64,000 nucleotides of DNA from Balneola sp. (GTDB lineage: Bacteria > Bacteroidota > Rhodothermia > Balneolales > Balneolaceae), in the NCBI GenBank assembly GCA_002696035.1, contig NZQV01000006.1, positions 1 to 64,000 on the forward strand. The letters run 5' to 3'. Every line of letters starts with the position of its first letter. The first letter of the stretch is position 1. A program made the translations under genes and the position numbers. Below, one piece after another: positions 47,888 through 57,954 of the stretch. The notes below the pieces were generated by a model. It worked only from the letters and a program-made list of their open reading frames with translations, had not been told where the DNA came from and did not search any database.

Positions 47888-49150
47888 CTAATTCCCTTCC
47901 CGTAAAATATTTGTGATAGCTCTCGCCTTTACCAAAGTTTCTTCCCATTCTGCCTGTGCATCTGAGTCGCTGGTGATGGCTCCACCAACCGGATACACAA
48001 GTTTACTCTGTTGAATGATGGCTGTTCTGATGACGACATTGAAATCAAAATCTCCCTCCGGATCTATATAACCAATCGCCCCTGAATAGATCCCCCGCTT
48101 GTAATTTTCATAGTCTTCGATGGCTTTCATTGCCGAAATTTTCGGGGCGCCGGTCATTGACCCCATCGGGAAACAAGCCTTTAGAACATCCAGGCTATCC
48201 GTTGCCTCGCTGACCCTGCACTCTACTGTTGAGACCATTTGATGAACCGTCTCGAAGCTCTGTATCTCAAACAAACCGGAAACAAGCACGCTGCCTTCAA
48301 TAGCAACCCGACTCAGGTCATTTCGAACCAGATCCACGATCATCAAATTCTCGGCTCTTTCTTTTTCAGATTCCTGGAGGAGTTTGAGAGTCTGCTCCGA
48401 CTCTCCCTGCCTCGAGGCCGTCCCCTTTATGGGCTGCGATCTCACATGGTCTCCTTTCCTCGCTAAAAACCGTTCAGGAGAGGCACAACAAATATCGATA
48501 TCATCAATATGAAGATAACTTCCAAAGGGCACCGGTCCGGCGGCTTTCATAGCATCGTATAACGCAAATGGATCTCCTTCAAAATCAAACTCTATCGGAT
48601 GACTGAGATTGATCTCGTAATACTCCCCTTCAAAGATATCGAGCTTGGCATTTTCCACCAACCGGATGTATTCGTCTGCAGAAATTTGTCTTGTCGGCTG
48701 AACGGAGAATCCGGAATTCTGCACCGAATCAAGCTCATCAGGTAATTCCCCCCTCAAGACCTTTATTTGGTTGTGAAGATCAATTTCCAGCAGAAACCCG
48801 GGGTTCATGAAAAACAGGTCAGGCGCACCGATCAATTCTTTGTTATGGGAATGAAGATCTTCCAGCTCGTTTTTCAGGTCGTATCCCAAATAACCGAACA
48901 GCCAGTCTTGTTGCTCCTCTCTGAAGTTTTTGAACGCATCCCATGCTTTTTCCTGGAACCGTTCTGATTCTCCTTTCTTCATCACTTCGATCTGGTCTTC
49001 CCAAGCCTTGATCCATGCTGTCGGCTTAGCAGCTATATAGCTTTTCGTACTGGCAGGATGTTCTTTCATCTGGGATTCCAGCAATATTACCGGACCGCTT
49101 TTTCGCAGATGTCTGATGAGCTGTGATATGTATTTTTCGGTCAATTTCAT
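47888..49150 (-). CDS. pabB: Aminodeoxychorismate synthase component I
   Basis: A 420-residue chorismate-utilising enzyme. The motif QPIKGTASRQ near residue 237 has PIKGT, which marks the PabB group; anthranilate synthases have PIAGT. Other markers are NLMIVDLVRNDLSRV near 262 and GSMTGAPKISAM near 322. It makes 4-amino-4-deoxychorismate for folate, with an amidotransferase partner not in this window. It is divergent from pyrD. Confidence 0.9.
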   Translation of the reverse strand: MKLTEKYISQLIRHLRKSGPVILLESQMKEHPASTKSYIAAKPTAWIKAWEDQIEVMKKGESERFQEKAWDAFKNFREEQQDWLFGYLGYDLKNELEDLHSHNKELIGAPDLFFMNPGFLLEIDLHNQIKVLRGELPDELDSVQNSGFSVQPTRQISADEYIRLVENAKLDIFEGEYYEINLSHPIEFDFEGDPFALYDAMKAAGPVPFGSYLHIDDIDICCASPERFLARKGDHVRSQPIKGTASRQGESEQTLKLLQESEKERAENLMIVDLVRNDLSRVAIEGSVLVSGLFEIQSFETVHQMVSTVECRVSEATDSLDVLKACFPMGSMTGAPKISAMKAIEDYENYKRGIYSGAIGYIDPEGDFDFNVVIRTAIIQQSKLVYPVGGAITSDSDAQAEWEETLVKARAITNILREGN

Positions 49151-49221
49151 GAATCTAGGGCGTTCGAGTATACGGGTTCTTTCACTCTTTTTGAATGCTT
49201 TTTCGTATCATTGTCGTCATG

Positions 49222-50262
49222 ATGTACCAAAAGCTTATACAACCGATCCTTTTCCAGAAAGATGCCGAAGTTGCCCACGAAATGGCGCTTGAACTGGCAT
49301 CCAAAACCCATCAATATCCGTTTCTAGCTGAGCTCGCCAGATCTATCTACGGGTTAAGCACCCCCGGGCTTGAACAAGAGATCTTTGGACTCAAATTTCC
49401 AAACCCCATTGGGTTGGCAGCCGGTTTCGATAAAAATGGCACGACTCCAAAAGCCATGCAGGCACTTGGATTCGGATTTGTTGAAGTGGGGAGCATCACT
49501 GCAAAGCCATCTGAGGGAAATGCCCGACCAAGAGCCTTTCGTTTGACTGAAGATCGATCACTCATCAACAGAATGGGGTTGAATAATGAAGGTGCGGATT
49601 TGATCACTGAACGACTCAGGAATTTGAAGCTGGACATTCCACTTGGCATAAACATTGCAAAAACCAACGATGCGTCCATACATGGTGATGCCGCTATTCG
49701 GGATTATCTTTACAGCTACCAAAAGGCGCTGCCCGTGGCCGATTACATCACCGTGAACATCTCCTGCCCCAACACCGGTGAGGGTAAAACCTTTGAAGAC
49801 CCAAAGGCACTCGATGACCTGCTTACTGCCCTTCAACCCGGAAAAGAATCCCATAAACCCACACTCATAAAATTTACCGTAGATATTGAACGCGAGTCGC
49901 TTGAGAACCTGGTCGCGATCTGTGAAGAACACGGCGTTGATGGCTATGTTGCCACGAATACATCTTCTGTGAGAGAGGGCCTGAGGACATCGGATGAAAA
50001 ACTGGCAAAGATCGGTAACGGAGGTTTAAGCGGAAAAGCCATTCAGCACAGGAGTACGCAAGTAGTAAAGTGGCTTAGCGAGATCACCAAAGGCGGGAAA
50101 CCGATTGTAGGTGTTGGAGGCATTCATGATCTGGATTCGGCTATAGAGAAACTGAGTGCTGGAGCATCACTCTTACAAATTTATACCGGTATGATCTATG
50201 AAGGACCTGAGTTGATCAGATCCATCAAAAAAGGACTGGTAAAAAACCAGATCAATTTCTAA
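49222..50262 (+). CDS. pyrD: Dihydroorotate dehydrogenase, class 2 (quinone)
   Basis: A 346-residue membrane-associated flavoenzyme of pyrimidine synthesis. It has the N-terminal amphipathic helix of class 2 (MYQKLIQPILFQKDAEVAHEM), LAAGFDKNGTTPKAM near 58, NISCPNTGEGKTFED near 170 and GVGGIHDLDSAIEKLSAGAS near 300. Catalytic Ser lies in the NISCPN region as in class 2. The ATG at 49222 gives MYQKLI. Its 3' end overlaps the convergent TPR lipoprotein gene by 11 bases. Confidence 0.95.
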   Translation: MYQKLIQPILFQKDAEVAHEMALELASKTHQYPFLAELARSIYGLSTPGLEQEIFGLKFPNPIGLAAGFDKNGTTPKAMQALGFGFVEVGSITAKPSEGNARPRAFRLTEDRSLINRMGLNNEGADLITERLRNLKLDIPLGINIAKTNDASIHGDAAIRDYLYSYQKALPVADYITVNISCPNTGEGKTFEDPKALDDLLTALQPGKESHKPTLIKFTVDIERESLENLVAICEEHGVDGYVATNTSSVREGLRTSDEKLAKIGNGGLSGKAIQHRSTQVVKWLSEITKGGKPIVGVGGIHDLDSAIEKLSAGASLLQIYTGMIYEGPELIRSIKKGLVKNQINF

Positions 50263-52996
50263 GTGGGAAAGTGAGCTCACATTCAACAGCTACTGCCTGA
50301 CCGCCGCTCATAATGGGTTCAAAAGAAAATTCATCGGCAAACGCATTGTCGAATGTAGCGGTAAGTTCGTCGGAGGCTTGATCCGTTTGCAGCACATACT
50401 CATCCACAATACCACGCTGGTTTACTCTGAATAAAAAGGTAATCTCATCTATTTGCAGTTCATCCGGCAATGTTATTTCATCCAGTAAAGCTTGCATACC
50501 ACCCCGAATTTCAAGCGTTTCATCCAACTCACGGCAATTCATATAATTACCTTCCATGGCTTCAGGATCAGGACGCTCCTCGGGGTCGGGACCTTGGGTC
50601 AGCCCTTCATCGGCCTCGCTTTCTTCCTCAGGAATAGCAATTTCCTTGCTCAGTCGCTCAATTCTTGGGCGCAATTTCGAGTCTTTGAATTCATCCAGGA
50701 AAGTATCTATAGCTGAACGCGCGCTGTCCCAGTTAGCTCCGTAATAGGGAAAGTTATCGGAGAAATCCGGCTGTTGCAGAGTAGAATCCACAATGGCCCG
50801 GTAAGACGTACTATCTTCGACAGAGAGCGTCATCGTGGTATCATTCAACACCTGGCGAAGTGAATCCTTCATGGCTTGAAAATCATTTTCACGCTCATTC
50901 CAGCGAGATTTGCTATTTACCCAGGCATCCAGCTTGGTTTGATACCCCTCCTGTTCTTTTCCAGCTTCCATGTACGCTCTGATTGCTTCAGATAGTGCCT
51001 GTGGTGCAATTGGGTGGGTTTTATTCCGTAATGCAAACGAACGGAGGGAATCTGCTTTAACAACAGAAGAAACGGAGTCCATAGAACTCAGTGAATTATA
51101 AATTTCTACAATATCGATCGAATTCAACTCCTGAACTGGAGACTCCAATCCGTAGGTTTCTGCAACGCGGCTTGCGTAATTAGACGTGGGATATTCGTCC
51201 ACCAATCGTCTGGCATATTTCATTGCCTGGTCTTGATCTCCCTGGCTGGCATAAAGCTCCGAAAGTGAGTACAACGAAACCATGTTTACACTTTCTGAAG
51301 AGGGATTCTCAATGGCCAGTTTAAAGTAATGGATGGCGCTGTCGGGCATATCCAGGGAAAGAAACATCAAATTTCCCAATTCATATTGTGATCCTGCAAT
51401 AAGCTTTCGAACTGAATCCTGTTCTTGCTCTTCAAATGGAATTCGGCTCAGATCTATTCTGACTTGCGCCAATTCTGACTGCTCATTACCACCGGTCATT
51501 TGTTCTTCTTCGGAATCATCCTGAAGGCTGGAATAATCTATAAGCTCCTCCACTCTCCAGTTATCAGCAAGTGGGCGATTGCCCCAAATAGCCATGAACT
51601 GCTGCCTTGCATTTGCCTGCAATGCCGGATTATTTGAATTCAGAAAACCGTTCGTAAGACTGGAAGCATCCTGTGTTTCTTCTTCATTTACTGTCACAAG
51701 CTGATTTTGTTGATCCTGCCTTTCCTCCTGAAGCCGTTTTAACTCCTCCAGTCGTTGTTTCTTAAGCTGAACCAAAGCCGAATCAAATTCCTGCTGATTC
51801 ATTTGACCGAGCTTCAATAAACTATCCTGCAGGGCGATATCAGATTTGATGCGCGTGTAATTGCCAAATGATTCAGCCAGCTCCGTAGCTCTGAAATTTT
51901 CAGGCAGTTTATCGGCAGACACATTTCGTTGTGCAGCTGAATCGTAATATGCAGCAGCTTTGTTAAAATCGTTCAGATAAAACCGGTAGATCTCTGCCAA
52001 GCCATAATAAGAGCGGGCTGCTATTTCCGGAGAAGGATTGCTCAATCTGTTTCTTAGTACGTTATTGTACGACCGAATAGCTCGCTCAAACTCCCCTCTT
52101 TCATGTTGTGTTCGGGCAAGTTCAAAGTCCAACTCTGACTTATAGTCCAGGTTTTTATCATCCCGAACCATATCATTAAAGATGCGATAAGCTACGTCAC
52201 TCCAGCCAAGTTCACGGGCAACTTCAGCCTTTTTACGCTGTGCCAGGTATTGAACTCTGTATTCAACGTAATGATCTTTCACCTTATCGTAGGCATTGAA
52301 AGCAGCCTCAGGATTGTCGATACGCTCATAGACCTGACCCAACAAAAAATAACCACGCTCACGGTATTCTTTTTTATTCAGATCAGGCAAAGCTTCGTTC
52401 AGCTCAGTAACAGCCGTCTGCCAATTCTCTAACTGAACGTGATGCTGAGCCAGCAATAACTTAGCTTCGGCCTTCCGGCTATCACTCCAAATTTCATCCT
52501 GAAGGGCTAGCTGCTCCGACAAAAAAGCAATGCCCTCGTTATGCAGTTCCATGTCGAGCAATACCCGGCCCTGCCATAATATGGACTCCTGCTGGAGCTT
52601 TTCATCCTGGGTAGTCACAAACAGCTCTTTGAACTTTTGATCCGCCGAAAAGTATTCTTGCCGGTAATAGTAAGATTTCCCGATTAGCCCAATGGCATTA
52701 TCCACCCATTTGGATTCTTCATACCGGCGAAGAATATCAGCACCTTTTTGAATGGCTTTCTCAAAATCCTGAGCTCCGGCATTTACCGGTTTGGGGTGAA
52801 CCCGAATAGGCTGAAGAGGATTATAATCCCTGGGTTGATTCAGGTTTTTTTTGAGCCCTGCCTCGTAGCTTTGCTGTGCGTTGTAATAGGTATTGTAATA
52901 AGCATTAAAATTAGTCCATCCTGACTTGAATGTAGTTTTACATCCAGTCAAAAAGAGGACCACCAAAATACCTAAAACAAAACTTCGAGCATTCAT
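50252..52996 (-). CDS. TPR-repeat lipoprotein with TonB-C-like tail, PorW/SprE-like
   Basis: A 914-residue lipoprotein. The lipobox is FLTGC (Cys19), then KTTFKSGWTNFNAYYNTYYN, like the N-terminus of PorW/SprE proteins of the type IX secretion and gliding apparatus. Residues about 70-660 are TPR-like helices. The last ~95 residues (NYMNCRELDETLEIRGGMQA, ending CELTFPLRN) look like a TonB C-terminal domain. It probably sits in the outer membrane with a periplasmic body. It lies 22 bases after pyk on the same strand, a likely operon. Confidence 0.78.
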   Translation of the reverse strand: MNARSFVLGILVVLFLTGCKTTFKSGWTNFNAYYNTYYNAQQSYEAGLKKNLNQPRDYNPLQPIRVHPKPVNAGAQDFEKAIQKGADILRRYEESKWVDNAIGLIGKSYYYRQEYFSADQKFKELFVTTQDEKLQQESILWQGRVLLDMELHNEGIAFLSEQLALQDEIWSDSRKAEAKLLLAQHHVQLENWQTAVTELNEALPDLNKKEYRERGYFLLGQVYERIDNPEAAFNAYDKVKDHYVEYRVQYLAQRKKAEVARELGWSDVAYRIFNDMVRDDKNLDYKSELDFELARTQHERGEFERAIRSYNNVLRNRLSNPSPEIAARSYYGLAEIYRFYLNDFNKAAAYYDSAAQRNVSADKLPENFRATELAESFGNYTRIKSDIALQDSLLKLGQMNQQEFDSALVQLKKQRLEELKRLQEERQDQQNQLVTVNEEETQDASSLTNGFLNSNNPALQANARQQFMAIWGNRPLADNWRVEELIDYSSLQDDSEEEQMTGGNEQSELAQVRIDLSRIPFEEQEQDSVRKLIAGSQYELGNLMFLSLDMPDSAIHYFKLAIENPSSESVNMVSLYSLSELYASQGDQDQAMKYARRLVDEYPTSNYASRVAETYGLESPVQELNSIDIVEIYNSLSSMDSVSSVVKADSLRSFALRNKTHPIAPQALSEAIRAYMEAGKEQEGYQTKLDAWVNSKSRWNERENDFQAMKDSLRQVLNDTTMTLSVEDSTSYRAIVDSTLQQPDFSDNFPYYGANWDSARSAIDTFLDEFKDSKLRPRIERLSKEIAIPEEESEADEGLTQGPDPEERPDPEAMEGNYMNCRELDETLEIRGGMQALLDEITLPDELQIDEITFLFRVNQRGIVDEYVLQTDQASDELTATFDNAFADEFSFEPIMSGGQAVAVECELTFPLRN

Positions 52997-53018
52997 ATCG
53001 ATCGGTTAACGAACAGAA

Positions 53019-54452
53019 TTAGTCAATCGTACTTACTTTGATCATATTGGTACGGCCGCGTTTTGCTATAGGCATTCCTGTAGCTACAATCACCCGGTCG
53101 CCAGATTTCACCATACCGTTATCACGCAGGTACTCTTCCATCATCCGTACGCTTTTATCGGTGTCAAAAAGTTCATCCATTTTAACTGAATAAACCCCCC
53201 AAACCAAGTTCAGCTGCCGGCGAACCTTAGTACTTTCGGTGAATGCCACAATGGGCACCTGTGGACGAAATTTAGCAATTCTGCGAGCTGTATTTCCCGA
53301 GTGGGTGATCGTACTGATTGCTTTAGCTTCTACATTATCTGCAATACTTACGCATGAATAGGCTAAGGATTCAACCACCTGTTTCTCTTTCCATTCGGGT
53401 TTGCGATAGCTTAAACTGTTATATAACTGAGTACGCTTCTCTTCAATAGAACGGCAAATTCGGTCCATTACATTAACTGCTTCCATAGGATATTTACCGG
53501 CTGCCGTTTCCCCGGAAAGCATCACCGCATCGGTTCCGTCCAGAACAGCATTGGCAACATCAGAACTTTCGGCACGAGTGGGGCGTGGATTTGTGATCAT
53601 GGAATCCAGCATTTGTGTGGCGGTGATCACAGGTTTTCCGGCAACCCGACATTTCTCAATGATCATCTTCTGAACGATAGGTACTTGTTCAGTTGGGATC
53701 TCAATTCCAAGGTCTCCACGGGCAACCATAATGCCATCGGCCTCTTCAATGATCTCATCGATCACATCCAGTGCTTCCGGTTTCTCAATTTTCGCAATAA
53801 TACTAGCCTGACTCCCCGCAGCACGCACCCGCGAAATGATATCACGTACATCTTTGGCCGTTCGCACAAAAGATAATGCAATCAGATCCACATCCTGTTC
53901 GATCCCAAACTCAAGATCCTTGAGATCTTTTTCGGTCATGGCAGGAATTGAAATACGTACATTAGGCAGGTTCACCCCCTTTCGAGACTTCAGCATTCCC
54001 CCTACTACCACTTTAGCTTCCAGGGAATCGGGCTTTTTATCAGTTACTTTGAATTCAAGCAACCCATCATCCAGCAAAATAGAATTTCCTACTTCTGCTT
54101 CGTACAACAGGTTCTTATAATCAATAGGGATAACCGAGCTCGTGCCCTCGACTTTTTCTCCGGTGATCTTTACGGTAGAGCCGGTTTCCAGCTTCTGTCC
54201 GCCATCTTTCATAGTCCCTACCCGGATCTTTGGTCCCTGTAGGTCCATAAGTACCGGTACACTATATTCATACTTTTCAGAGGCCTTTCGGATATGTTGA
54301 ATAACCTCGGCATGATCTTTATGTGTTCCGTGAGAGAAGTTGACCCTTGCCACATTCATACCATGAAGCAGAAGGTCTTCAATTTTTTCTTGTGTGTTGC
54401 AGCTTGGCCCAATGGTGCATACAATTTTTGTACGTCGCCTTGCAGATATCAT
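53019..54452 (-). CDS. pyk: Pyruvate kinase
   Basis: A 477-residue pyruvate kinase converting phosphoenolpyruvate and ADP to pyruvate. It has RRTKIVCTIGPSC at the start, VARVNFSHGTH near 35-45, IMVARGDLGIEIP near 240-252 and ITATQMLDSMI near 275. A C-terminal domain follows, with the GDRVIVATGMP motif. All usual active-site stretches are present. Confidence 0.97.
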   Translation of the reverse strand: MISARRRTKIVCTIGPSCNTQEKIEDLLLHGMNVARVNFSHGTHKDHAEVIQHIRKASEKYEYSVPVLMDLQGPKIRVGTMKDGGQKLETGSTVKITGEKVEGTSSVIPIDYKNLLYEAEVGNSILLDDGLLEFKVTDKKPDSLEAKVVVGGMLKSRKGVNLPNVRISIPAMTEKDLKDLEFGIEQDVDLIALSFVRTAKDVRDIISRVRAAGSQASIIAKIEKPEALDVIDEIIEEADGIMVARGDLGIEIPTEQVPIVQKMIIEKCRVAGKPVITATQMLDSMITNPRPTRAESSDVANAVLDGTDAVMLSGETAAGKYPMEAVNVMDRICRSIEEKRTQLYNSLSYRKPEWKEKQVVESLAYSCVSIADNVEAKAISTITHSGNTARRIAKFRPQVPIVAFTESTKVRRQLNLVWGVYSVKMDELFDTDKSVRMMEEYLRDNGMVKSGDRVIVATGMPIAKRGRTNMIKVSTID

Positions 54453-54556
54453 AAAGAGTGTTTATTTATGTGAATGAGAGTTTTACGATGTTGCTAAAGA
54501 TAGGTGAAATGTTGCAATCATTGTGAAATGATTTTTAAAAAAGGTAATGTGAAAAT

Positions 54557-55984
54557 ATGAAACACTCAGAATACAATACGGCAGTAAAATTATTTGTTCT
54601 ATTTTTTGCATTAAGCCTTGTTGGATGCTCACCTTCTTATTATGAGGATATTAAAAGAGGTTCAACATACAATTATGAACCTGGATTACCTGAGCTTTGG
54701 TTTGAACCTTCAGGAATCATAACCCCGGAAGGCAAGCCAAAACTGACTGTTGCAGGTACTATTCCCAAAGGAAGCCTTATCTATAAAGATGTGGACGGAG
54801 TTCAAACCGCATCTATAAGCATTAATATTGAGGTCATTAATACTACAGCAGATGAAACACTTTCAGATACATTCACTGCTAAAATACTCAGAAAAAGTGA
54901 TTCCGGCTCTCTAAATGATGATTTGTATAATTTTTATAAAACCTACGATGTAAAGGCAGGTTACTTTGACGTTCTTATCTCTGTAATGGACCAAGCCACC
55001 GGAAAGATGATCGTCAGGGAAGATAAATCTCACATACCTGTATTAAAAAATGGGGCCAGAAATATCACCAACATTCGATTACTTGCTAAACAGAAAGGCG
55101 AAACAAGTGATTTCAGGCCCATCCCTACTTATGATGTAAACCAAACCGCTGACAGTATTAAATTCGAATTTCAGGTAGCTAATACAGGAAGGAAGATTTC
55201 TCCTATTACATTTGAGGTTAGACTCATTAAATTCAGATCAGATACGACCATTGCCTCCCCTATGAGCTCTCCCAACCGGGCCGCATCCAGTATTGAGTAT
55301 AAAGGTATAGATCTCAGAAATTATGAGGTCATTCAACGCACAGAACGGCAACTCACGCAACCCGGAAATGTTACGGTAGAGTTTGTTTTCGATAATCTCC
55401 CAAACGGAAATTACCGGTTTGAGGTTGGGCAGGATATTGAAGAAAAAGACAGACTCTATAAAGCCCGTGAATTTGCCATAAAGGGAGATAATTATCCATT
55501 GGTACAGTCACCAAGAGAACTTGCTGAACCTTTGATCTATATCATGGATCCCAAAGAATATGAAGAAATGATGCAGATAAAGTCGAATGACTCTTTAAAA
55601 GCAGCCGTTGATCGTTTTTGGCTGAGCAACATTCAAAATTCTTCGCTGGCAAGAACTATCATATCTATGTACTACCACCGAGTTGAAGAGGCTAATAAAC
55701 TATTCTCAAATTTTAAAGAAGGATGGAAAACAGACATGGGTATGGTTTATATACTATTTGGACCTCCTTTCTTTCAAACAAAAAGCCTGAATGAATACAA
55801 ATGGGCTTATTCTTATGATCTCACCATTCCGGAGTACAATTTCACTTTTGTTCGCAATAAATCTAAATCGGATGTCTATCCTTTTGAACATTACGTACTT
55901 GAACGGGACAACATTTACTTCCAGCTTGAATATCGTGTCAGAGAGCTATGGAAATCCGGGAGGATCTTGACTGCTACTCTTTAA
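54557..55984 (+). CDS. GWxTD domain lipoprotein, copy 1
   Basis: A 475-residue exported lipoprotein: lipobox LSLVGC near residue 24, beta-rich body and the C-terminal GWxTD domain with NFKEGWKTDMGMVYILFGPP near 395-414. Close paralogues lie at 61422 and 62872. GWxTD proteins are found widely in this phylum; their function is unknown. It is divergent from pyk. The gene is followed by a 410-base gap. Confidence 0.9.
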   Translation: MKHSEYNTAVKLFVLFFALSLVGCSPSYYEDIKRGSTYNYEPGLPELWFEPSGIITPEGKPKLTVAGTIPKGSLIYKDVDGVQTASISINIEVINTTADETLSDTFTAKILRKSDSGSLNDDLYNFYKTYDVKAGYFDVLISVMDQATGKMIVREDKSHIPVLKNGARNITNIRLLAKQKGETSDFRPIPTYDVNQTADSIKFEFQVANTGRKISPITFEVRLIKFRSDTTIASPMSSPNRAASSIEYKGIDLRNYEVIQRTERQLTQPGNVTVEFVFDNLPNGNYRFEVGQDIEEKDRLYKAREFAIKGDNYPLVQSPRELAEPLIYIMDPKEYEEMMQIKSNDSLKAAVDRFWLSNIQNSSLARTIISMYYHRVEEANKLFSNFKEGWKTDMGMVYILFGPPFFQTKSLNEYKWAYSYDLTIPEYNFTFVRNKSKSDVYPFEHYVLERDNIYFQLEYRVRELWKSGRILTATL

Positions 55985-56395
55985 GTGGAATAGACTAAGT
56001 AATACAAAAGTGGTGGTTTGAGAAGAAGTGAACAGGCTTCAACTTATTGAAAAGCAAAGTCAGGATAAGCATAGCTTTAGAAGATTACTCATTTCTGTTT
56101 TCAAAATTAGCGGAATCCATCCTTTACTATAAAAACATCAACTCTTTACCTATTTGAGCCATGAATTTTGTTAGCTCATAGGCTAAAACCTAACGTTAAG
56201 AACCCAGCTATACTTATTTTACCTATTCAGGGTCTTTCATTGTTCAAAGATGATTTCGGCTTGCCTAAATGCTAGTATGTTTTACCTTCATGAAGTTATA
56301 TTTGATTGAAGTTTACAAGCACTTCTATTCTTTCTGTACTCTACTCAACTTTATAATTTCTACACCCAATTCTCTAATCAGAAATCATTAGCCAA
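55985..56395. other. Gene-free stretch
   Basis: About 410 AT-rich bases between GWxTD copy 1 and the SusD-like terminator. I see no ORF longer than 20 codons with coding character, no tRNA-like fold and no member of the REP-like family. It could be the remnant of a deleted segment of the GWxTD array. Confidence 0.5.
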
Positions 56396-56397
56396 TA

Positions 56398-56430
56398 AAA
56401 AAGGCCACTCTGTAAACAGAGCGGCCTTTA
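56398..56430 (-). terminator. Intrinsic terminator of the susCD operon
   Basis: AAAGGCC-GCTCTG-TTTA-CAGAGT-GGCCTTTTTT on the minus strand is a strong stem-loop followed by a T-run, 26 bases beyond the SusD-like stop. Confidence 0.9.
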
Positions 56431-56455
56431 AAAGATTTATTCAGTTATTGCTGAA

Positions 56456-57910
56456 TTACTGATCCCACCATACTGGTGTTAAAGGATCATCAGGGCCTTG
56501 TTCACTAACAGCAGCATTGTAATTCTCTGTGTTGTTAGTTGCCTCAGATGTAGGATATGTGAAACGAATTGGAATCTGACTCAATACACCAAAAGGGTTT
56601 GGTGTAAGAACCGGATGACCTGTACGTCTCCATTCTGACCAAGCTTCGTATCCATTTGGATACATAGCAAGCCATTTCTGATACCCAATTTGCTCATCCC
56701 AGGTAGCTGAGTTATAAGCAACTTCAGGCTGTGCAGTATAAGCGGTGAAGTCAGCAGCGTCGTAAACACCCCACTGATTCCAGGAAGCTTCAATACCGGC
56801 CACATAGTGGTCAGCAGCAACACCTGTAATCCAACCACGCTCAACGGCTTCTGCCTGGGCAAATTCCATTTCAGCTACGGTTATGATAGGAAGCGGAGCA
56901 TCCTGAACACCAACACTAGGTCCACCGGCACCAATAGCGGCACCTGGGAAAGAGATCTCAGAGTTAGGTGTATCACCTGCATTCTCAGCAAATGGCATAC
57001 CTACGATCTCGTCGAAAGTAACTTCACTGTCACCATTACTGGCATCAGGAGCTGGATTAGCATAAACCAAAATTCGGTTGTCTTCTAATCCTTTCATAGT
57101 GTCTGCAATGGTAGCAGAGATAGCATAATCAGTACGAGTTCTGAAACGAGTATACCAAGGGTTCTCGTTATCAGCACTTGTTAAGTAAGGATATAATACA
57201 TCCTCTGTGATAATACCGTCACTTACTGCATCTGAGAATTCAGTTTCAGCAAGAGAAGCGTTCGATTCTGACAACCTGAGGGCCGCACGGGCTCTTAAGC
57301 TGTTAGCTAATTCAACCCACTTCTGCATGTCACCTTGGAAAAGGATATCGCCTGTTACAGCAGCAGAACCGGGATCAATTTGATCCGCAGCCGCTTTGTA
57401 TTCAGCGATCAGATTTTCGTAAATAGCTGATTGGCTATCATAGGAAGGCTGAAGATTCTCTCTACCCTGAAGTGCTTCAGAATAAGGAACCATTCCCCAG
57501 CGATCAGTGATCATCTGGTAAAAATAGGCCTTCATGATTCGCGCAACGGCTATTTGATTTACGTTACTACCACCAGAAAGTACATCTCCGGCAGTTTCTT
57601 CGTTAGAGTTCAGATCAATGATGGTCTGAAGATCCTGTAGAGGACCTGTGTACCAGCCATTGAAATTTGCATTTACCTCACGGTATTCCTGCGCTTCAGT
57701 ATATTGCGTTTCGGTCATATACTGAACCCACAGTGTTCCCATAACGGCACCTACTTTGTCACTCATACTGCGCTGGGCATTGGTGAGCAACAGTTCTGTT
57801 CTAACCTGAGATGGATTATTCGGATCTGTATTAAGATCTCCGAAGTCATCGCAACTCGCGAACAGTCCCGTAAGTAACATAACAAGAACTAGTTTCTTTG
57901 CTGCTTTCAT
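56456..57910 (-). CDS. susD: SusD/RagB family outer-membrane lipoprotein
   Basis: A 484-residue SusD-like protein. The lipobox is LFASC near residue 20, then DDFGDLNTDPNNPSQV, typical of the SusD-like_2 type. Four TPR-like helices follow (VARIMKAYFYQMITDRWGMVPY). It acts as the lid of the SusC channel and binds glycan, peptide or other ligand. It is 44 bases after susC. The ATG at 57910 gives the clean signal peptide; one at 57934 adds eight residues. Confidence 0.93.
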   Translation of the reverse strand: MKAAKKLVLVMLLTGLFASCDDFGDLNTDPNNPSQVRTELLLTNAQRSMSDKVGAVMGTLWVQYMTETQYTEAQEYREVNANFNGWYTGPLQDLQTIIDLNSNEETAGDVLSGGSNVNQIAVARIMKAYFYQMITDRWGMVPYSEALQGRENLQPSYDSQSAIYENLIAEYKAAADQIDPGSAAVTGDILFQGDMQKWVELANSLRARAALRLSESNASLAETEFSDAVSDGIITEDVLYPYLTSADNENPWYTRFRTRTDYAISATIADTMKGLEDNRILVYANPAPDASNGDSEVTFDEIVGMPFAENAGDTPNSEISFPGAAIGAGGPSVGVQDAPLPIITVAEMEFAQAEAVERGWITGVAADHYVAGIEASWNQWGVYDAADFTAYTAQPEVAYNSATWDEQIGYQKWLAMYPNGYEAWSEWRRTGHPVLTPNPFGVLSQIPIRFTYPTSEATNNTENYNAAVSEQGPDDPLTPVWWDQ

Positions 57911-57954
57911 ATAATTGTTGTTTAAAAAGTTCATAATATTCTGTCTCCTATGAT

